Virus record (IMG/VR): IMGVR_UViG_3300025011_000096
Coordinates: 1 to 38,768 of that record
Reading direction: 5' to 3' (one strand)
DNA: 38,768 bases
Source of the DNA: a virus
The position numbers and the translations under genes are program-made. This document shows, piece by piece, positions 16,221-23,349 of this stretch (position 1 is the stretch's first letter; each line of letters opens with the position of its first letter). A model generated the notes under the pieces. That model was not told where the DNA came from. It ran no database searches and saw only the letters and a list, made by a program, of their open reading frames with translations.

Positions 16221-17012
16221 TTACTTACTTAAGTTTAGAAACGGAATAGGTGCAGAGCCATAGATATTCACAGGTAGTTGCCCGTCCCATTTTTCAGCGA
16301 ATTTTAACTGTGCTTCCACCTGTTTGAGTTCAACATAGCGCGGGTTCTGTGCAGCGTCAGACTGCATTTTAATAGCCTCTGCCTCAGCCTTTGCTGTCGC
16401 TACACGCTGGTCTGCCTCGGCTTGTATACGTACGAGGTCATTCTGTGCCTTGAGAGCCTCTTGTTCTGCTTTTACTTTTGCCTCTACCGCAGCATTGAAA
16501 GACGGAGAGAAGTCAAAGTCGGTAATCATAAGGTCGTTCACGACAATGTTACTCCGTGAGGCGCGCTCCTTGATGTTTGCAAAGATTGCGTCACGTATCT
16601 CAGAACGCTTCTTCCCAATCTCGTCTGCTGCGTACTTGGTGAAGACTGCCTTCACTTCTTCTTGTATAGCAGGCACAATCACACGTGCTTCGTAGTCTGT
16701 GTTGTACTGCTTGTATATGTCTATGATTCTACTCTGGTCAACTGAGTAGTTGACCGCAACCTGTGCGGTTACCTGCTGCATGTCACTGGTACCTGCGCTT
16801 GCAGTTGCCTCTACCTTTACAGTGGTTACGTCTATATCCTTCACGTCTTCGGTGAACGGATTGAGCCAGTAGAAACCTGGTTCTACTACTCGGTCTGCAC
16901 GTCCCATGTTAAACACAAGACCACGTGTGCCTTCCTCCACTGTTTCGAATGAAGACCCGACAAGAATCAGTCCAATAAATAGCACAACTCCTGCGATGGT
17001 TTTTCCAAACAT
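16221..17012 (-). CDS. SPFH / prohibitin-like membrane protein
   Basis: A 263-residue protein with an N-terminal transmembrane helix (about residues 4-21), an SPFH/Band-7 domain (about 25-195, including the typical GLVFNMGRADRVVEPGFYWL entry) and a C-terminal coiled coil rich in Ala, Glu and Lys. Bacterial relatives (HflK/HflC, prohibitins) form membrane rings that control proteases such as FtsH. Length is near the normal 270-290. It sits between two small membrane proteins and an XRE regulator. Phage copies are rare; a role in protecting or remodelling the host envelope, or in lysis timing, is possible. Confidence 0.9.
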   Translation of the reverse strand: MFGKTIAGVVLFIGLILVGSSFETVEEGTRGLVFNMGRADRVVEPGFYWLNPFTEDVKDIDVTTVKVEATASAGTSDMQQVTAQVAVNYSVDQSRIIDIYKQYNTDYEARVIVPAIQEEVKAVFTKYAADEIGKKRSEIRDAIFANIKERASRSNIVVNDLMITDFDFSPSFNAAVEAKVKAEQEALKAQNDLVRIQAEADQRVATAKAEAEAIKMQSDAAQNPRYVELKQVEAQLKFAEKWDGQLPVNIYGSAPIPFLNLSK

Positions 17013-17014
17013 AA

Positions 17015-17137
17015 TTATTTTTTGTTATTTCGCTTCGAGAAGTCTCGACGCATGGTTAATATCTTCTTTGCTCCTTCAAGGAGAGCAAATGAGCACGCAA
17101 TGAGAAGTGCACCTATGACGATTACTTTGATTATCAT
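17015..17137 (-). CDS. small single-pass membrane protein
   Basis: A 40-residue protein starting MIIKVIVIGALLIACSFALL, one hydrophobic helix, then a basic cytoplasmic tail (RRDFSKRNNKK). Its ATG overlaps the TGA of the upstream membrane-protein gene (ATGA), and the SPFH gene starts 2 bases after its stop. The tight packing supports a real gene and a shared membrane task with the SPFH protein. Confidence 0.65.
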   Translation of the reverse strand: MIIKVIVIGALLIACSFALLEGAKKILTMRRDFSKRNNKK

Positions 17138-17334
17138 TTTGGTTTAACGAATTTAATGTATAGAAGTGATATTGGTGCGAATACTAGCACTCCTCTGAGT
17201 CCGAATCCTAGAGCAAATGTATCCCATGACAGGAACGACAGGACTATAGCGACGGTTGGAATGAGGGTGAATATAGACAAGAATACTAGTGAGATTATCC
17301 ACAAAGTCTCATCTACGTAATAAACTTTATTCAT
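17134..17334 (-). CDS. small multi-pass membrane protein
   Basis: A 66-residue protein with two or three hydrophobic segments (LWIISLVFLSIFTLIPTVAI, then LSFLSW and a C-terminal GVLVFAPISLLYIKFV). It is the first gene of the SPFH operon, with the promoter TTGTAG-N17-TATAAC ending 10 nt upstream of the ATG. Function unknown. Confidence 0.6.
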   Translation of the reverse strand: MNKVYYVDETLWIISLVFLSIFTLIPTVAIVLSFLSWDTFALGFGLRGVLVFAPISLLYIKFVKPK

Positions 17335-17344
17335 GATTTTGTAA

Positions 17345-17373
17345 GTTATAATAATAGTTTGCTTTCTCTACAA
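17345..17373 (-). promoter_or_regulatory. promoter of the SPFH membrane operon
   Basis: Minus strand TTGTAG (17373-17368), 17-nt spacer, TATAAC (17350-17345). The ATG at 17334 is 10 nt beyond the -10, so the leader is at most a few bases. Confidence 0.6.
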
Positions 17374-17431
17374 ACATTCTTTCACGTTCGTGTTCGGCAT
17401 AGCCCCGATACCATATTTATTTCTTGGTTTT

Positions 17432-17722
17432 TCAAAAAATTCCTTTTTCGTAATCTTGTAATACCTGTGGCTCTTTGGATTTAATAATCGGCAGTCCATC
17501 AGCAAGAACATTTCTTAAATGATATTTTTTCCTGTTGTTTATAAATTCACCAGTTCTTTGACTCTTTATTGATTTTTCAGTTGTTTCCATCACAAATGAA
17601 CGTTTTTCATCTACTCGTTTTATCCCCTCAGAAAAGTGTGGCTGGCAGAACATAAATCCTCTGTATTCATAGGTTTCAGAGTCGTCAAACATCTCTTTAC
17701 ATAGTTGGCATTTATTTTTCAT
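17432..17722 (-). CDS. small Cys/His-rich hypothetical protein
   Basis: A 96-residue protein. The N-terminal 30 residues contain CQLC (5-8) and a FCQPH segment, a LIM/zinc-finger-like metal site. The rest is charged and probably helical. The ATG overlaps the preceding TGA (ATGA). No family recognised. Confidence 0.6.
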   Translation of the reverse strand: MKNKCQLCKEMFDDSETYEYRGFMFCQPHFSEGIKRVDEKRSFVMETTEKSIKSQRTGEFINNRKKYHLRNVLADGLPIIKSKEPQVLQDYEKGIF

Positions 17723-17856
17723 ACCTTAATTATTTTCTTACTGTTTATATATGTAAGCGCGTCTTCTCGGTTAAAGAAGAAATTGCCTGCTTCTTTTCGT
17801 TCTGAGTGAACCCTGTCTTTTCCAAATATGGCATGCGCCGGAATTTTAGTTTCCAT
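17719..17856 (-). CDS. small hypothetical protein
   Basis: A 45-residue protein starting METKIPAHAIFGKDR and ending EDALTYINSKKIIKV. ATG 17856 is the conservative start; a TTG at 17931 in the same frame would give 70 residues. Its TGA overlaps the next ATG. It may share its start with the tail of a preceding tiny frame. Function unknown. Confidence 0.45.
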   Translation of the reverse strand: METKIPAHAIFGKDRVHSERKEAGNFFFNREDALTYINSKKIIKV

Positions 17857-17935
17857 GTTTGCATACCAATACGGAGACCCCAGTATACTGCCGTACCTTT
17901 GAAGCAGACGTGAGTGAGGTGATTGTAGCAAACAT
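17846..17935 (-). CDS. possible very small protein
   Basis: A 29-residue frame starting MFATITSLTSASK. Its ATG lies 5 bases after the stop of the 39-residue frame upstream, and its end overlaps the ATG at 17856 by 11 bases. The tight packing is the only support; it may instead be part of a longer TTG-initiated version of its neighbour. Confidence 0.25.
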   Translation of the reverse strand: MFATITSLTSASKVRQYTGVSVLVCKHGN

Positions 17936-17940
17936 TGTAA

Positions 17941-18060
17941 TCAACTCGATTGTCGCGTTGTCGTAGACGGACTTGATTGTCGCGTTGCCTGAAACGATAA
18001 TATATGCTTTCTCAAAAGACCTTCCGATACTAATGCTGTGGTTGCTATAATTATTAGCAT
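17941..18060 (-). CDS. possible small protein with internal TRQSS repeat
   Basis: A 39-residue frame with a hydrophobic N-terminus (MLIIIATTALV) and a repeated ATRQSS/TTRQSS end. The DNA carries a direct repeat GATTGTCGCGTTG at 17948-17960 and 17975-17987 (27-nt period). Start is the ATG at 18060, 2 bases after the stop of the upstream gene. Could be coding or a repeat-bearing spacer. Confidence 0.35.
   Translation of the reverse strand: MLIIIATTALVSEGLLRKHILSFQATRQSSPSTTTRQSS
17948..17987. repeat. 13-bp direct repeat, 27-bp period
   Basis: GATTGTCGCGTTG occurs at 17948-17960 and 17975-17987, extended to 17 bp with one mismatch (ACTC/ACTT before it). Copies lie in a possible small gene. Confidence 0.6.
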
Positions 18061-18062
18061 AA

Positions 18063-18494
18063 TTATTTAATCTTCTTATACTTCACCCCATTAAATTCGA
18101 TAATATCGTCAGTAGACACCTCCTTTCCCGCATCTTCCACTATCGGTGTAATTTCATAATCTCCGAGAACATATTGTTTATTCCAATAAGAAGAACCTGT
18201 TTCAGAGGTGATGGCTGTGATTTTACCACTGTCGTCACCTCCAATGAACCAACCTTTTGTGAAGTTTGATTTTGCAGATACCCATGCGCTGCCAGATACC
18301 CGTGCGTCGCCAAATACCTGTGCGTCGCCAGATACCCATGCGTTGTCTTCCACGCTTAGATTTTCTTCTTTTTCTATCCAGCCTCCTTTATCTCCTTTTG
18401 ATACATTACTGAAGTCTTTTAATGCTTCGATTTGGTAAAGAATAATGCCGAAGTATTCTTTGGTTTCTCCTGTGAATTTGTATTTTGTGTTCAT
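18063..18494 (-). CDS. left-handed beta-helix (hexapeptide-type) phage protein
   Basis: A 143-residue protein. The N-terminus (KYKFTGETKEYFGIILYQIE followed by GDKGGWIEKEENLS) matches a common phage family, and residues about 50-80 consist of six-residue repeats (NAWVSG, DAQVFG, DARVSG, SAWVSA) that build a beta-helix. Four 18-base DNA repeats underlie this at 18275-18346. The C-terminus is acidic. Widespread in prophages; function unknown. Confidence 0.7.
   Translation of the reverse strand: MNTKYKFTGETKEYFGIILYQIEALKDFSNVSKGDKGGWIEKEENLSVEDNAWVSGDAQVFGDARVSGSAWVSAKSNFTKGWFIGGDDSGKITAITSETGSSYWNKQYVLGDYEITPIVEDAGKEVSTDDIIEFNGVKYKKIK
18275..18346. repeat. four 18-bp tandem repeats in the beta-helix gene
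   Basis: Units starting CAGATA or CAAATA begin at 18275, 18293, 18311 and 18329 and encode the hexapeptide pairs of the beta-helix protein. Confidence 0.75.
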
Positions 18495-18497
18495 ATA

Positions 18498-18596
18498 TTA
18501 GTCTTCTATTTCTTGATTGTTAAAGTCCTCCTCTTCCTTGATAGGAAGAATTTCTTCCTCTCCTGTTTGGAGGTCTGTGGTGAATGAGTTTGGCAT
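18498..18596 (-). CDS. very small acidic protein
   Basis: A 32-residue frame starting MPNSFTTDLQTGEEEILP, strongly acidic (10 Glu/Asp). It begins 1 base after the upstream stop and is followed by an AT-rich spacer and the beta-helix gene. Acidic miniproteins in phages can mimic DNA, but there is no evidence for that here. Confidence 0.4.
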   Translation of the reverse strand: MPNSFTTDLQTGEEEILPIKEEEDFNNQEIED

Positions 18597-18597
18597 T

Positions 18598-18831
18598 TTA
18601 TAAAATAATCGCTCGAAGAATTGTGATAGTCACTTCCCCGAGATAAAAATGGTCGGCTGGTAATGCTTGCGAACTTGCTAGCCACGCGATGGCTGCGAAA
18701 ATGTCTACGGCGATGATTGCTGATGTGACTACGGCTATGTCACCGAGGATTTGCTTGAATGATGTGTATGGATATGGAGGCGTGACTGGTTTGAGTGGTG
18801 TGCGGAATGCGGGGGTGTTGATGTCAAACAT
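18598..18831 (-). CDS. small membrane protein
   Basis: A 77-residue protein with a Pro-rich N-terminal half and a central hydrophobic segment (IAVVTSAIIAVDIFAAIAWL), plus a second hydrophobic C-terminus (VTITILRAIIL). Starts one base after the RHH-like gene's stop. Function unknown. Confidence 0.55.
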   Translation of the reverse strand: MFDINTPAFRTPLKPVTPPYPYTSFKQILGDIAVVTSAIIAVDIFAAIAWLASSQALPADHFYLGEVTITILRAIIL

Positions 18832-18832
18832 G

Positions 18833-18988
18833 TTAGTCGTTGTTGATTGCTTCCATAAAAATGAGTTTTGCGAAAGCGTTGATTGATAAAACTCGATTGT
18901 CTTTTTTAACTCGCATTGAGAGAGCTTCTACTGCTTGGGTGTACTCTTCCTTATTGAGTCGGAAGCGGACATATTCTGTGTCGTTCAT
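18833..18988 (-). CDS. ribbon-helix-helix-like small regulator
   Basis: A 51-residue protein starting MNDTEYVRFRLNKEEYTQAV with a strand-like N-terminus (VRFRLN) followed by two helices (EEYTQAVEALSMRV and INAFAKLIFMEAI), the size and pattern of CopG/Arc ribbon-helix-helix DNA-binding proteins. It is the first gene after a strong promoter (19025-19053), a typical place for an autoregulator. Confidence 0.5.
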   Translation of the reverse strand: MNDTEYVRFRLNKEEYTQAVEALSMRVKKDNRVLSINAFAKLIFMEAINND

Positions 18989-19024
18989 AAATTATTTTGT
19001 TGTTGTTATCTGGTAACTTCCTAC

Positions 19025-19053
19025 AGTATACTCAGGCGTGGCAAATGAGTCAA
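19025..19053 (-). promoter_or_regulatory. strong sigma70-like promoter
   Basis: Minus strand TTGACT (19053-19048), 17-nt spacer and TATACT (19030-19025). It drives the leftward cluster starting at 18988, with a leader of about 30 nt. Confidence 0.75.
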
Positions 19054-19067
19054 GTGACACAGTGCAT

Positions 19068-19098
19068 TAAAAACACCTGTACAATACATACAGGTGTT
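19068..19098 (-). terminator. intrinsic terminator of the recombination operon
   Basis: Perfect 10-bp stem AACACCTGTA (19072-19081) with TACAGGTGTT (19089-19098). On the minus strand a T-run follows, just beyond the stop at 19107. Confidence 0.85.
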
Positions 19099-19106
19099 CG
19101 TCAAAT

Positions 19107-19313
19107 CTACTTGTCTAATAACATCTTTACATCTGCTCTCACACTGCGTCGGGCCATGCCAAACTCACACGGCGCATGTCCTTCACAGAATGGACATGAT
19201 TCACTACAGTCTTTATCTATAGAATTCAAAAGGTCACGCAGCTTTACTAGTGTTAGTTTATCAGTATCTGGAAAGGTTGTTCGAGTGAGATGTTTATATC
19301 CTGTTTTGTCCAT
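19107..19313 (-). CDS. small Cys-rich protein
   Basis: A 68-residue protein starting MDKTGYKHLTRTTFPD with a CSESCPFCEGHAPC cluster that could bind a metal. It is the last gene of the long replication/recombination operon and overlaps the NinG-like gene by 20 bases. No family recognised. Confidence 0.55.
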   Translation of the reverse strand: MDKTGYKHLTRTTFPDTDKLTLVKLRDLLNSIDKDCSESCPFCEGHAPCEFGMARRSVRADVKMLLDK

Positions 19314-19755
19314 ATAGTTTTATTTTCTCTTCGTACCATCGCTTATCGAATTTCATTATTTCGTGGCGTTTCTTTTTCATATCTTCGACGAATTGATCGC
19401 CGAGTTCTTCTTTGAGATTCTCTTCAAAATCAAGAGGCTTCCCGTTTCCGAACATATTGCAACCGACACATTGTGGTCTGCAATTATTTTCATCAAAACG
19501 AGTCGCTAAATATCCTCGAGAAATGAAGTGTCCGTTTTGCATCCTCTCAATAGTATCAACTTTCCCGCATGTATAACATGTTACGTATCCGTTCTTTGCG
19601 TACTTGTTTCTAATGTACTTACTGAACACTGCATCGAGTTTCTTTTTAAGCGACGAGAGTGACACTACTTTCTTTTTTGGTTTCTTCACAACCTCCTTCG
19701 CAACAAACGCAGAGCGCTTCATTGGTGTTTTTCTGAGGAGTGGTGTTTTTTTCAT
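19294..19755 (-). CDS. ninG: NinG-like recombination protein
   Basis: A 153-residue protein. After a basic N-terminal tail come KLDAVFSKYIRNKYA, CYTCGKVDTIERMQNGHFI and NCRPQCVGCNMFGNG, the zinc-binding core of the NinG/Rap family (lambda NinG), which promotes recombination of displaced strands. Two CxxC pairs are present. ATG overlaps the upstream TGA. It stands in the same operon as the ERF and exonuclease genes, supporting a recombination role. Confidence 0.8.
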   Translation of the reverse strand: MKKTPLLRKTPMKRSAFVAKEVVKKPKKKVVSLSSLKKKLDAVFSKYIRNKYAKNGYVTCYTCGKVDTIERMQNGHFISRGYLATRFDENNCRPQCVGCNMFGNGKPLDFEENLKEELGDQFVEDMKKKRHEIMKFDKRWYEEKIKLYGQNRI

Positions 19756-20252
19756 CTCTTAAGTATACCGCAAGTTATCAAATAGTCTATGTAATTATCT
19801 GGCTCGTCTGGTTTACTGAAAGGGAGTATTGTATCATACCAATCCTGATATTTCTTTGTATCCAATGCCTCTGGTGGTGGTGCATAGTTTTCCACAAGCC
19901 AATCCACAACACGTTCAACAAAAAGATTTAACTCTGGACGTCCTTTCGTGGTCTTCGCAATCTTTCTCTTTTCGCCGTTTATGACTATAACTTCACCGTT
20001 AAACTCTGCTTTTAGAAACTCACGCACCTTTCGCTTGTCTTCGGCGTTTCGATGGCTCATTCCCTCTTGGTAGTAAGTTATAAGGCTCACAAGTCCTCCT
20101 TCAAACCAGCGACGCATTTTGTTGCTCTCTGGTATGAGAGGCACCATCTCAAAACGCATACCCTCGTTATCTTTTAGGAAGTTTTTGAAATGTACTTTTG
20201 TGTACTCGTTCATTGCGAGTCCGCCATTTCTGGCTACCATGTGATATTTCAT
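19752..20252 (-). CDS. hypothetical replication/recombination operon protein
   Basis: A 166-residue protein with a conserved-looking middle (VPLIPESNKMRRWFEGGLVS) and basic segment GEVIVINGEKRKIAKTTKG. Similar ninB/DUF1367-like layouts occur next to recombination genes, but the match is not close enough to name. It is coupled by ATGA overlaps at both ends. Possibly a DNA-binding accessory factor. Confidence 0.6.
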   Translation of the reverse strand: MKYHMVARNGGLAMNEYTKVHFKNFLKDNEGMRFEMVPLIPESNKMRRWFEGGLVSLITYYQEGMSHRNAEDKRKVREFLKAEFNGEVIVINGEKRKIAKTTKGRPELNLFVERVVDWLVENYAPPPEALDTKKYQDWYDTILPFSKPDEPDNYIDYLITCGILKR

Positions 20253-20533
20253 ACCTCAATTATTTTCTTAAACTCCTTCGCTACTCCATCCACTACGACG
20301 AATTGACTGACTGTGTGCTTTTGAGGGATGTAACGGTACCACACGTGTCCTTCTTCCTCTTTCCGTTCAAGGAGGTTATCCTCGCAAAGTTCACGCAAAC
20401 GCCTCGACCCGTTACTGCTCTTGTATGTTGTTTTTTGAGATATAAGCCTCTCTATCTCTCCGCCTGAAATAAATTCGCCTGCATGACGTTGGTAGTAACT
20501 CAAAATTCTTTGGCGCAGTGATTGTTTTGCCAT
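20249..20533 (-). CDS. winged-helix-like small DNA-binding protein
   Basis: A 94-residue protein: LRQRILSYYQRHAGEFISGG and RLISQKTTYKSSNGSRRLRE look like the first and recognition helices of a winged helix, with a strand-like wing (HVWYRYIPQ). Located between recombination genes. Target unknown. Confidence 0.55.
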   Translation of the reverse strand: MAKQSLRQRILSYYQRHAGEFISGGEIERLISQKTTYKSSNGSRRLRELCEDNLLERKEEEGHVWYRYIPQKHTVSQFVVVDGVAKEFKKIIEV

Positions 20534-20545
20534 ATAGTTTTTATA

Positions 20546-20797
20546 TTAAAATGGAATATTTTCTGGAGCGATATCATCACCAGCTGAAGAGGCCTGTGCC
20601 TCCTTCTTTTCTTTCGGCTCGTCCAAGAATAGCGAGTACTGTGCATTACGGTCGTTAAGTTCGAGGATGCCGCTCTTCTCTCCGTCATCTTTCGTGAAGA
20701 TTGTCACCTTGCCAATAGATGCCCAAAAGGTTTTCTCTTCACCGTCTTTGGTCTTGTATTTTTTCGGATTTGTCACGTTGTATCGTTCTACTTTCAT
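20546..20797 (-). CDS. SSB-like single-strand-binding protein
   Basis: An 83-residue protein with a beta-rich core (WASIGKVTIFTKDDGEKSG) and an acidic C-terminal tail ending DIAPENIPF, resembling the acidic IPF tip of SSB proteins that recruits partners. Shorter than typical OB-fold SSBs (about 150). Position beside ERF and exonuclease genes supports ssDNA handling. Family assignment is tentative. Confidence 0.45.
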   Translation of the reverse strand: MKVERYNVTNPKKYKTKDGEEKTFWASIGKVTIFTKDDGEKSGILELNDRNAQYSLFLDEPKEKKEAQASSAGDDIAPENIPF

Positions 20798-20798
20798 A

Positions 20799-21566
20799 TT
20801 AGATAGTTATTGTCGCAATTTTGCGATAGATAGTAAATGTGTTTCCTTCGCGCTTCACTTCGTCAGTTTCCTTGTTGTAGTCGTTTGCTTTGAGGAAGTC
20901 TTGATACGCTTGGTTCTTTTCTGCTCTTGCCTTTTCGTTTGCTTCCGCTTCTGCTATCGCTTTTTCATCAGCGATACGCTTTGCTTCTGATTCATTTTTC
21001 TCGCGTTCTGCCTTTTCTTCTGCTTCTCGGACACGGCGGTCGGCATCTTCCTTTGCTCGTTGCTCTGCTTCAGCAACACGTCGGTCTTCAGCTTCCTTGC
21101 GGTCTTTTTCTTCTTGTTCACGGCGAGACTCTGCCGCTTCTCTTTCAATTTTATCCGCCGCGCACTGGTTTTTGTATGCGGTAAATGCAGTGTCGTCGAG
21201 AGTAAGGATGAATTCGTCTATTGCTTCCGCCCCTACCTTGGCAAGCTCTTCCTTCCGCCATGGTAGTTTTTGAGTGCGTTCCTCCATGGTTGCCTTCTGT
21301 GCTTCTTCTGCTTCGAGAGCCTTGAGTCGGTCTTCTTCTGGCTTGAGAATAGAAATATACTCCTTTTCGTTTTCCATAACCATTTTGTTATGTTTTAAGG
21401 CTTCCTCACGGAGAGCCTTGCCAGCCTTTTCGATAATGCCACGCACCTTTACGAGCATCTTTCGTGCCTCAACGGTTTCCAGTGTCTTGCTATGTTCTAG
21501 TATTGCGGTGAGTTTTGTAATGTTCTGCTCCTTTAGGTCAAAGGCTGCGAGTGTAAGTTCTTCCAT
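20799..21566 (-). CDS. coiled-coil recombination-operon protein (DUF1351-like)
   Basis: A 255-residue protein with a helical N-terminal domain (about 1-120) and a very charged coiled coil (about 135-220) of Glu, Arg, Lys and Ala, ending with a short beta-like tail. Proteins of this shape commonly lie between exonuclease and SSB genes in phage recombination operons; precise activity is unknown. It is followed by the SSB-like gene after one base. Confidence 0.6.
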   Translation of the reverse strand: MEELTLAAFDLKEQNITKLTAILEHSKTLETVEARKMLVKVRGIIEKAGKALREEALKHNKMVMENEKEYISILKPEEDRLKALEAEEAQKATMEERTQKLPWRKEELAKVGAEAIDEFILTLDDTAFTAYKNQCAADKIEREAAESRREQEEKDRKEAEDRRVAEAEQRAKEDADRRVREAEEKAEREKNESEAKRIADEKAIAEAEANEKARAEKNQAYQDFLKANDYNKETDEVKREGNTFTIYRKIATITI

Positions 21567-21570
21567 ATAT

Positions 21571-22209
21571 TTAGAATGGGTTAAGTAGTGCTTCGAGGCG
21601 GTCGATTTCTGCTAGCACTGTTTGTTCGTTTAATAAGATTGCTTCTGCGTCCTTTTGTACATCCTCACGAGTTACTTTGAAATATACAAGTGAGGCGGTT
21701 GGTACTGATGGGTTGTAGAATACCACCCAGAGTGTTTGCAGATCGGTATTTACTGCAAAGTATTTACGTGCCTGCGATTTGTACTTAGGTGTCGCGGGGT
21801 CAGTATGGGGGTAGTCTTTCGTGAAGTGTGCGCAAAGGTGATGAGCAGCTTTGAGGCACTTCACTTCGATTGCTGTCTCTTTGTCGATTACCTTGTCAGG
21901 GGATACGTAGATACGGTCGTCGATATCGGACACCCACACAACCTTTTCAGGTTCGTTGTATTCGTACCCTAGTTCTTCCTTTGTCGCTTCGATGAATGCT
22001 TGAACTGCTACGTCTTCGAGACGGTTGCCCCGCGTCATCGGGTTCTCTGCTTCTTCAGGTATTGAGACTCGTTCTGCGAGAAGTTCGTAAAACTCTACGC
22101 CGTATTTCCCGACGGACTTCGGCTTTACGCCATGAGTTCGAGTTCCTCCGATACGTCCTTTGCGGAATTCTTTCCAGTCTTCCTCATTTTGAAATTTAAT
22201 TGTTTGCAT
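21571..22209 (-). CDS. YqaJ / lambda-exonuclease-type recombinase nuclease
   Basis: A 212-residue protein of the PD-(D/E)xK fold: EEDWKEFRKGRIGGT opens the domain, PMTRGNRLEDVAVQ and AIEVKCLKAAHHL give the conserved Glu and the E-V-K catalytic core. It resects dsDNA 5' ends to feed the ERF annealing protein. The ATG at 22209 is preferred over TTG 22221; it overlaps the ERF gene end by 14 bases. Confidence 0.85.
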   Translation of the reverse strand: MQTIKFQNEEDWKEFRKGRIGGTRTHGVKPKSVGKYGVEFYELLAERVSIPEEAENPMTRGNRLEDVAVQAFIEATKEELGYEYNEPEKVVWVSDIDDRIYVSPDKVIDKETAIEVKCLKAAHHLCAHFTKDYPHTDPATPKYKSQARKYFAVNTDLQTLWVVFYNPSVPTASLVYFKVTREDVQKDAEAILLNEQTVLAEIDRLEALLNPF

Positions 22210-22945
22210 TTTGTTCTTCAAGAGTCGCCGATAAAAATGTGACTATGTCTTCAAAGTTATTCTCGACGAGTTCCAACTTTGTTATTTTCTTTACAGCCGC
22301 CTTGCAGGTATCGGCGGTTTCAGTGTCTTCACCAAGAGCCTTGAGGAGTGCCATGATTTTCATCTTCGGGCTTGCTGGTAACTTTGGCTTTGTTTTCTCA
22401 AGTCGAGCATCTTGGTCTTCGTCTGCAACCATAATACCGAATAAATTACAAAGTGTGTATCGCTTGAGGTACGTGATGGTGATTGCAGTTTTCTGAGGGG
22501 CGCTATTTGCTTTCGTTCCCTCTGCAATTTCTGAAACCATTGATGATGTGTCGGTGTGCCCGTTGATGTGTGTTGCTTTACACACGACCTCGATTGACTT
22601 CTCGCTCATTGAAGTATCCCAACTATATGTGAAGCCCTGCTTACGGATTAACTCCTTGCACTGTGCGACAATGTCCTCGAGTGGTGCATAGTTGCTGTTC
22701 GTTCCGCCATTTTTCTTCAGTTTCTTGACTGTTGGTATTTCTGACTGGAGTGTCGACATCGACTTAATGTACTCCGCCTTTGCCTGATTCGCTTGAAAGC
22801 GTTCTTGTAGTGACATGAGTTTCTCAAGTACTTCTACGTTTGCGCCGCTCGCGATGGCTGTCATAATCATGGCCTGTGGGGAGCTTGGATCAACCTGTAG
22901 AGCTGTTTGCTCTTGTGTTACCACCAATTCTTTTTCTTGTGTCAT
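22196..22945 (-). CDS. ERF-family single-strand annealing protein
   Basis: A 249-residue protein. NYAPLEDIVAQCKELIRKQG and ITYLKRYTLCNLFGI are the hallmark ERF (essential recombination function, P22-type) motifs at about residues 87 and 159. It anneals complementary single strands and pairs with the adjacent exonuclease. ATG 22945 follows the common AT-rich spacer and is preferred over TTG 22960. Confidence 0.85.
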   Translation of the reverse strand: MTQEKELVVTQEQTALQVDPSSPQAMIMTAIASGANVEVLEKLMSLQERFQANQAKAEYIKSMSTLQSEIPTVKKLKKNGGTNSNYAPLEDIVAQCKELIRKQGFTYSWDTSMSEKSIEVVCKATHINGHTDTSSMVSEIAEGTKANSAPQKTAITITYLKRYTLCNLFGIMVADEDQDARLEKTKPKLPASPKMKIMALLKALGEDTETADTCKAAVKKITKLELVENNFEDIVTFLSATLEEQNANN

Positions 22946-22949
22946 ATAT

Positions 22950-23144
22950 TTATTCTTCAATTTCTACCAAAGCGTCAACCATCTCTTGTAAATTCTCTTG
23001 CATACCATCAGGCATCAATCCTTCTTCTGAAAGTGCGTAGTTACGCATGAGTTCTCGTCCGTTGATGAAGAGGACTATTTGTACTGTTTTGATTTTCATA
23101 ATTAACTCACCTGTTTCAAACTCTGTGAATATTGAATCTGGCAT
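22950..23144 (-). CDS. small hypothetical protein
   Basis: A 64-residue acidic protein starting MPDSIFTEFETGELIMKIK, with a strand-like VQIVLFINGRELMR and an acidic C-terminal helix. ATG 23144 lies one base beyond the preceding stop; an internal ATG at 23099 is also possible. Early-operon member of unknown role. Confidence 0.5.
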   Translation of the reverse strand: MPDSIFTEFETGELIMKIKTVQIVLFINGRELMRNYALSEEGLMPDGMQENLQEMVDALVEIEE

Positions 23145-23145
23145 A

Positions 23146-23286
23146 CTACTTCTTATAATTATCCATTAAAAATTGCACTGTTGCTTCCATGCTCGGTAGT
23201 CGTTCTTTTGCTTTAAGAATTTGTAACTCTTGTAGCAATAGAACTGACTGGAACCTGATGCGTCCTTCTTTATTTTTTATCTGCAT
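23146..23286 (-). CDS. small basic protein, first gene of the recombination operon
   Basis: A 46-residue protein starting MQIKNKEGRIRFQSVLLLQE, mostly helical and basic. Its ATG is 6 nt downstream of a -10-like TACACT, so its mRNA is probably leaderless. An operator-like palindrome covers this promoter. Function unknown. Confidence 0.5.
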   Translation of the reverse strand: MQIKNKEGRIRFQSVLLLQELQILKAKERLPSMEATVQFLMDNYKK

Positions 23287-23290
23287 AGTC

Positions 23291-23316
23291 GTAGTGTAGC
23301 ACATGTGGCACACTAC
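23291..23316. promoter_or_regulatory. operator-like 26-bp palindrome over the promoter
   Basis: GTAGTGT-N2-CACATGTG-N2-ACACTAC is palindromic at 22 of 26 positions. It spans the -10 and spacer of the promoter at 23293-23320, an ideal place for a repressor. Confidence 0.55.
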
Positions 23317-23320
23317 ACAA
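23293..23320 (-). promoter_or_regulatory. early leftward promoter, predicted leaderless
   Basis: Minus strand TTGTGT (23320-23315), 16-nt spacer, TACACT (23298-23293); ATG 23286 begins 6 nt after the -10. Confidence 0.5.
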
Positions 23321-23349
23321 TATAGACAATAGATATTCTTGTGGTGTAA

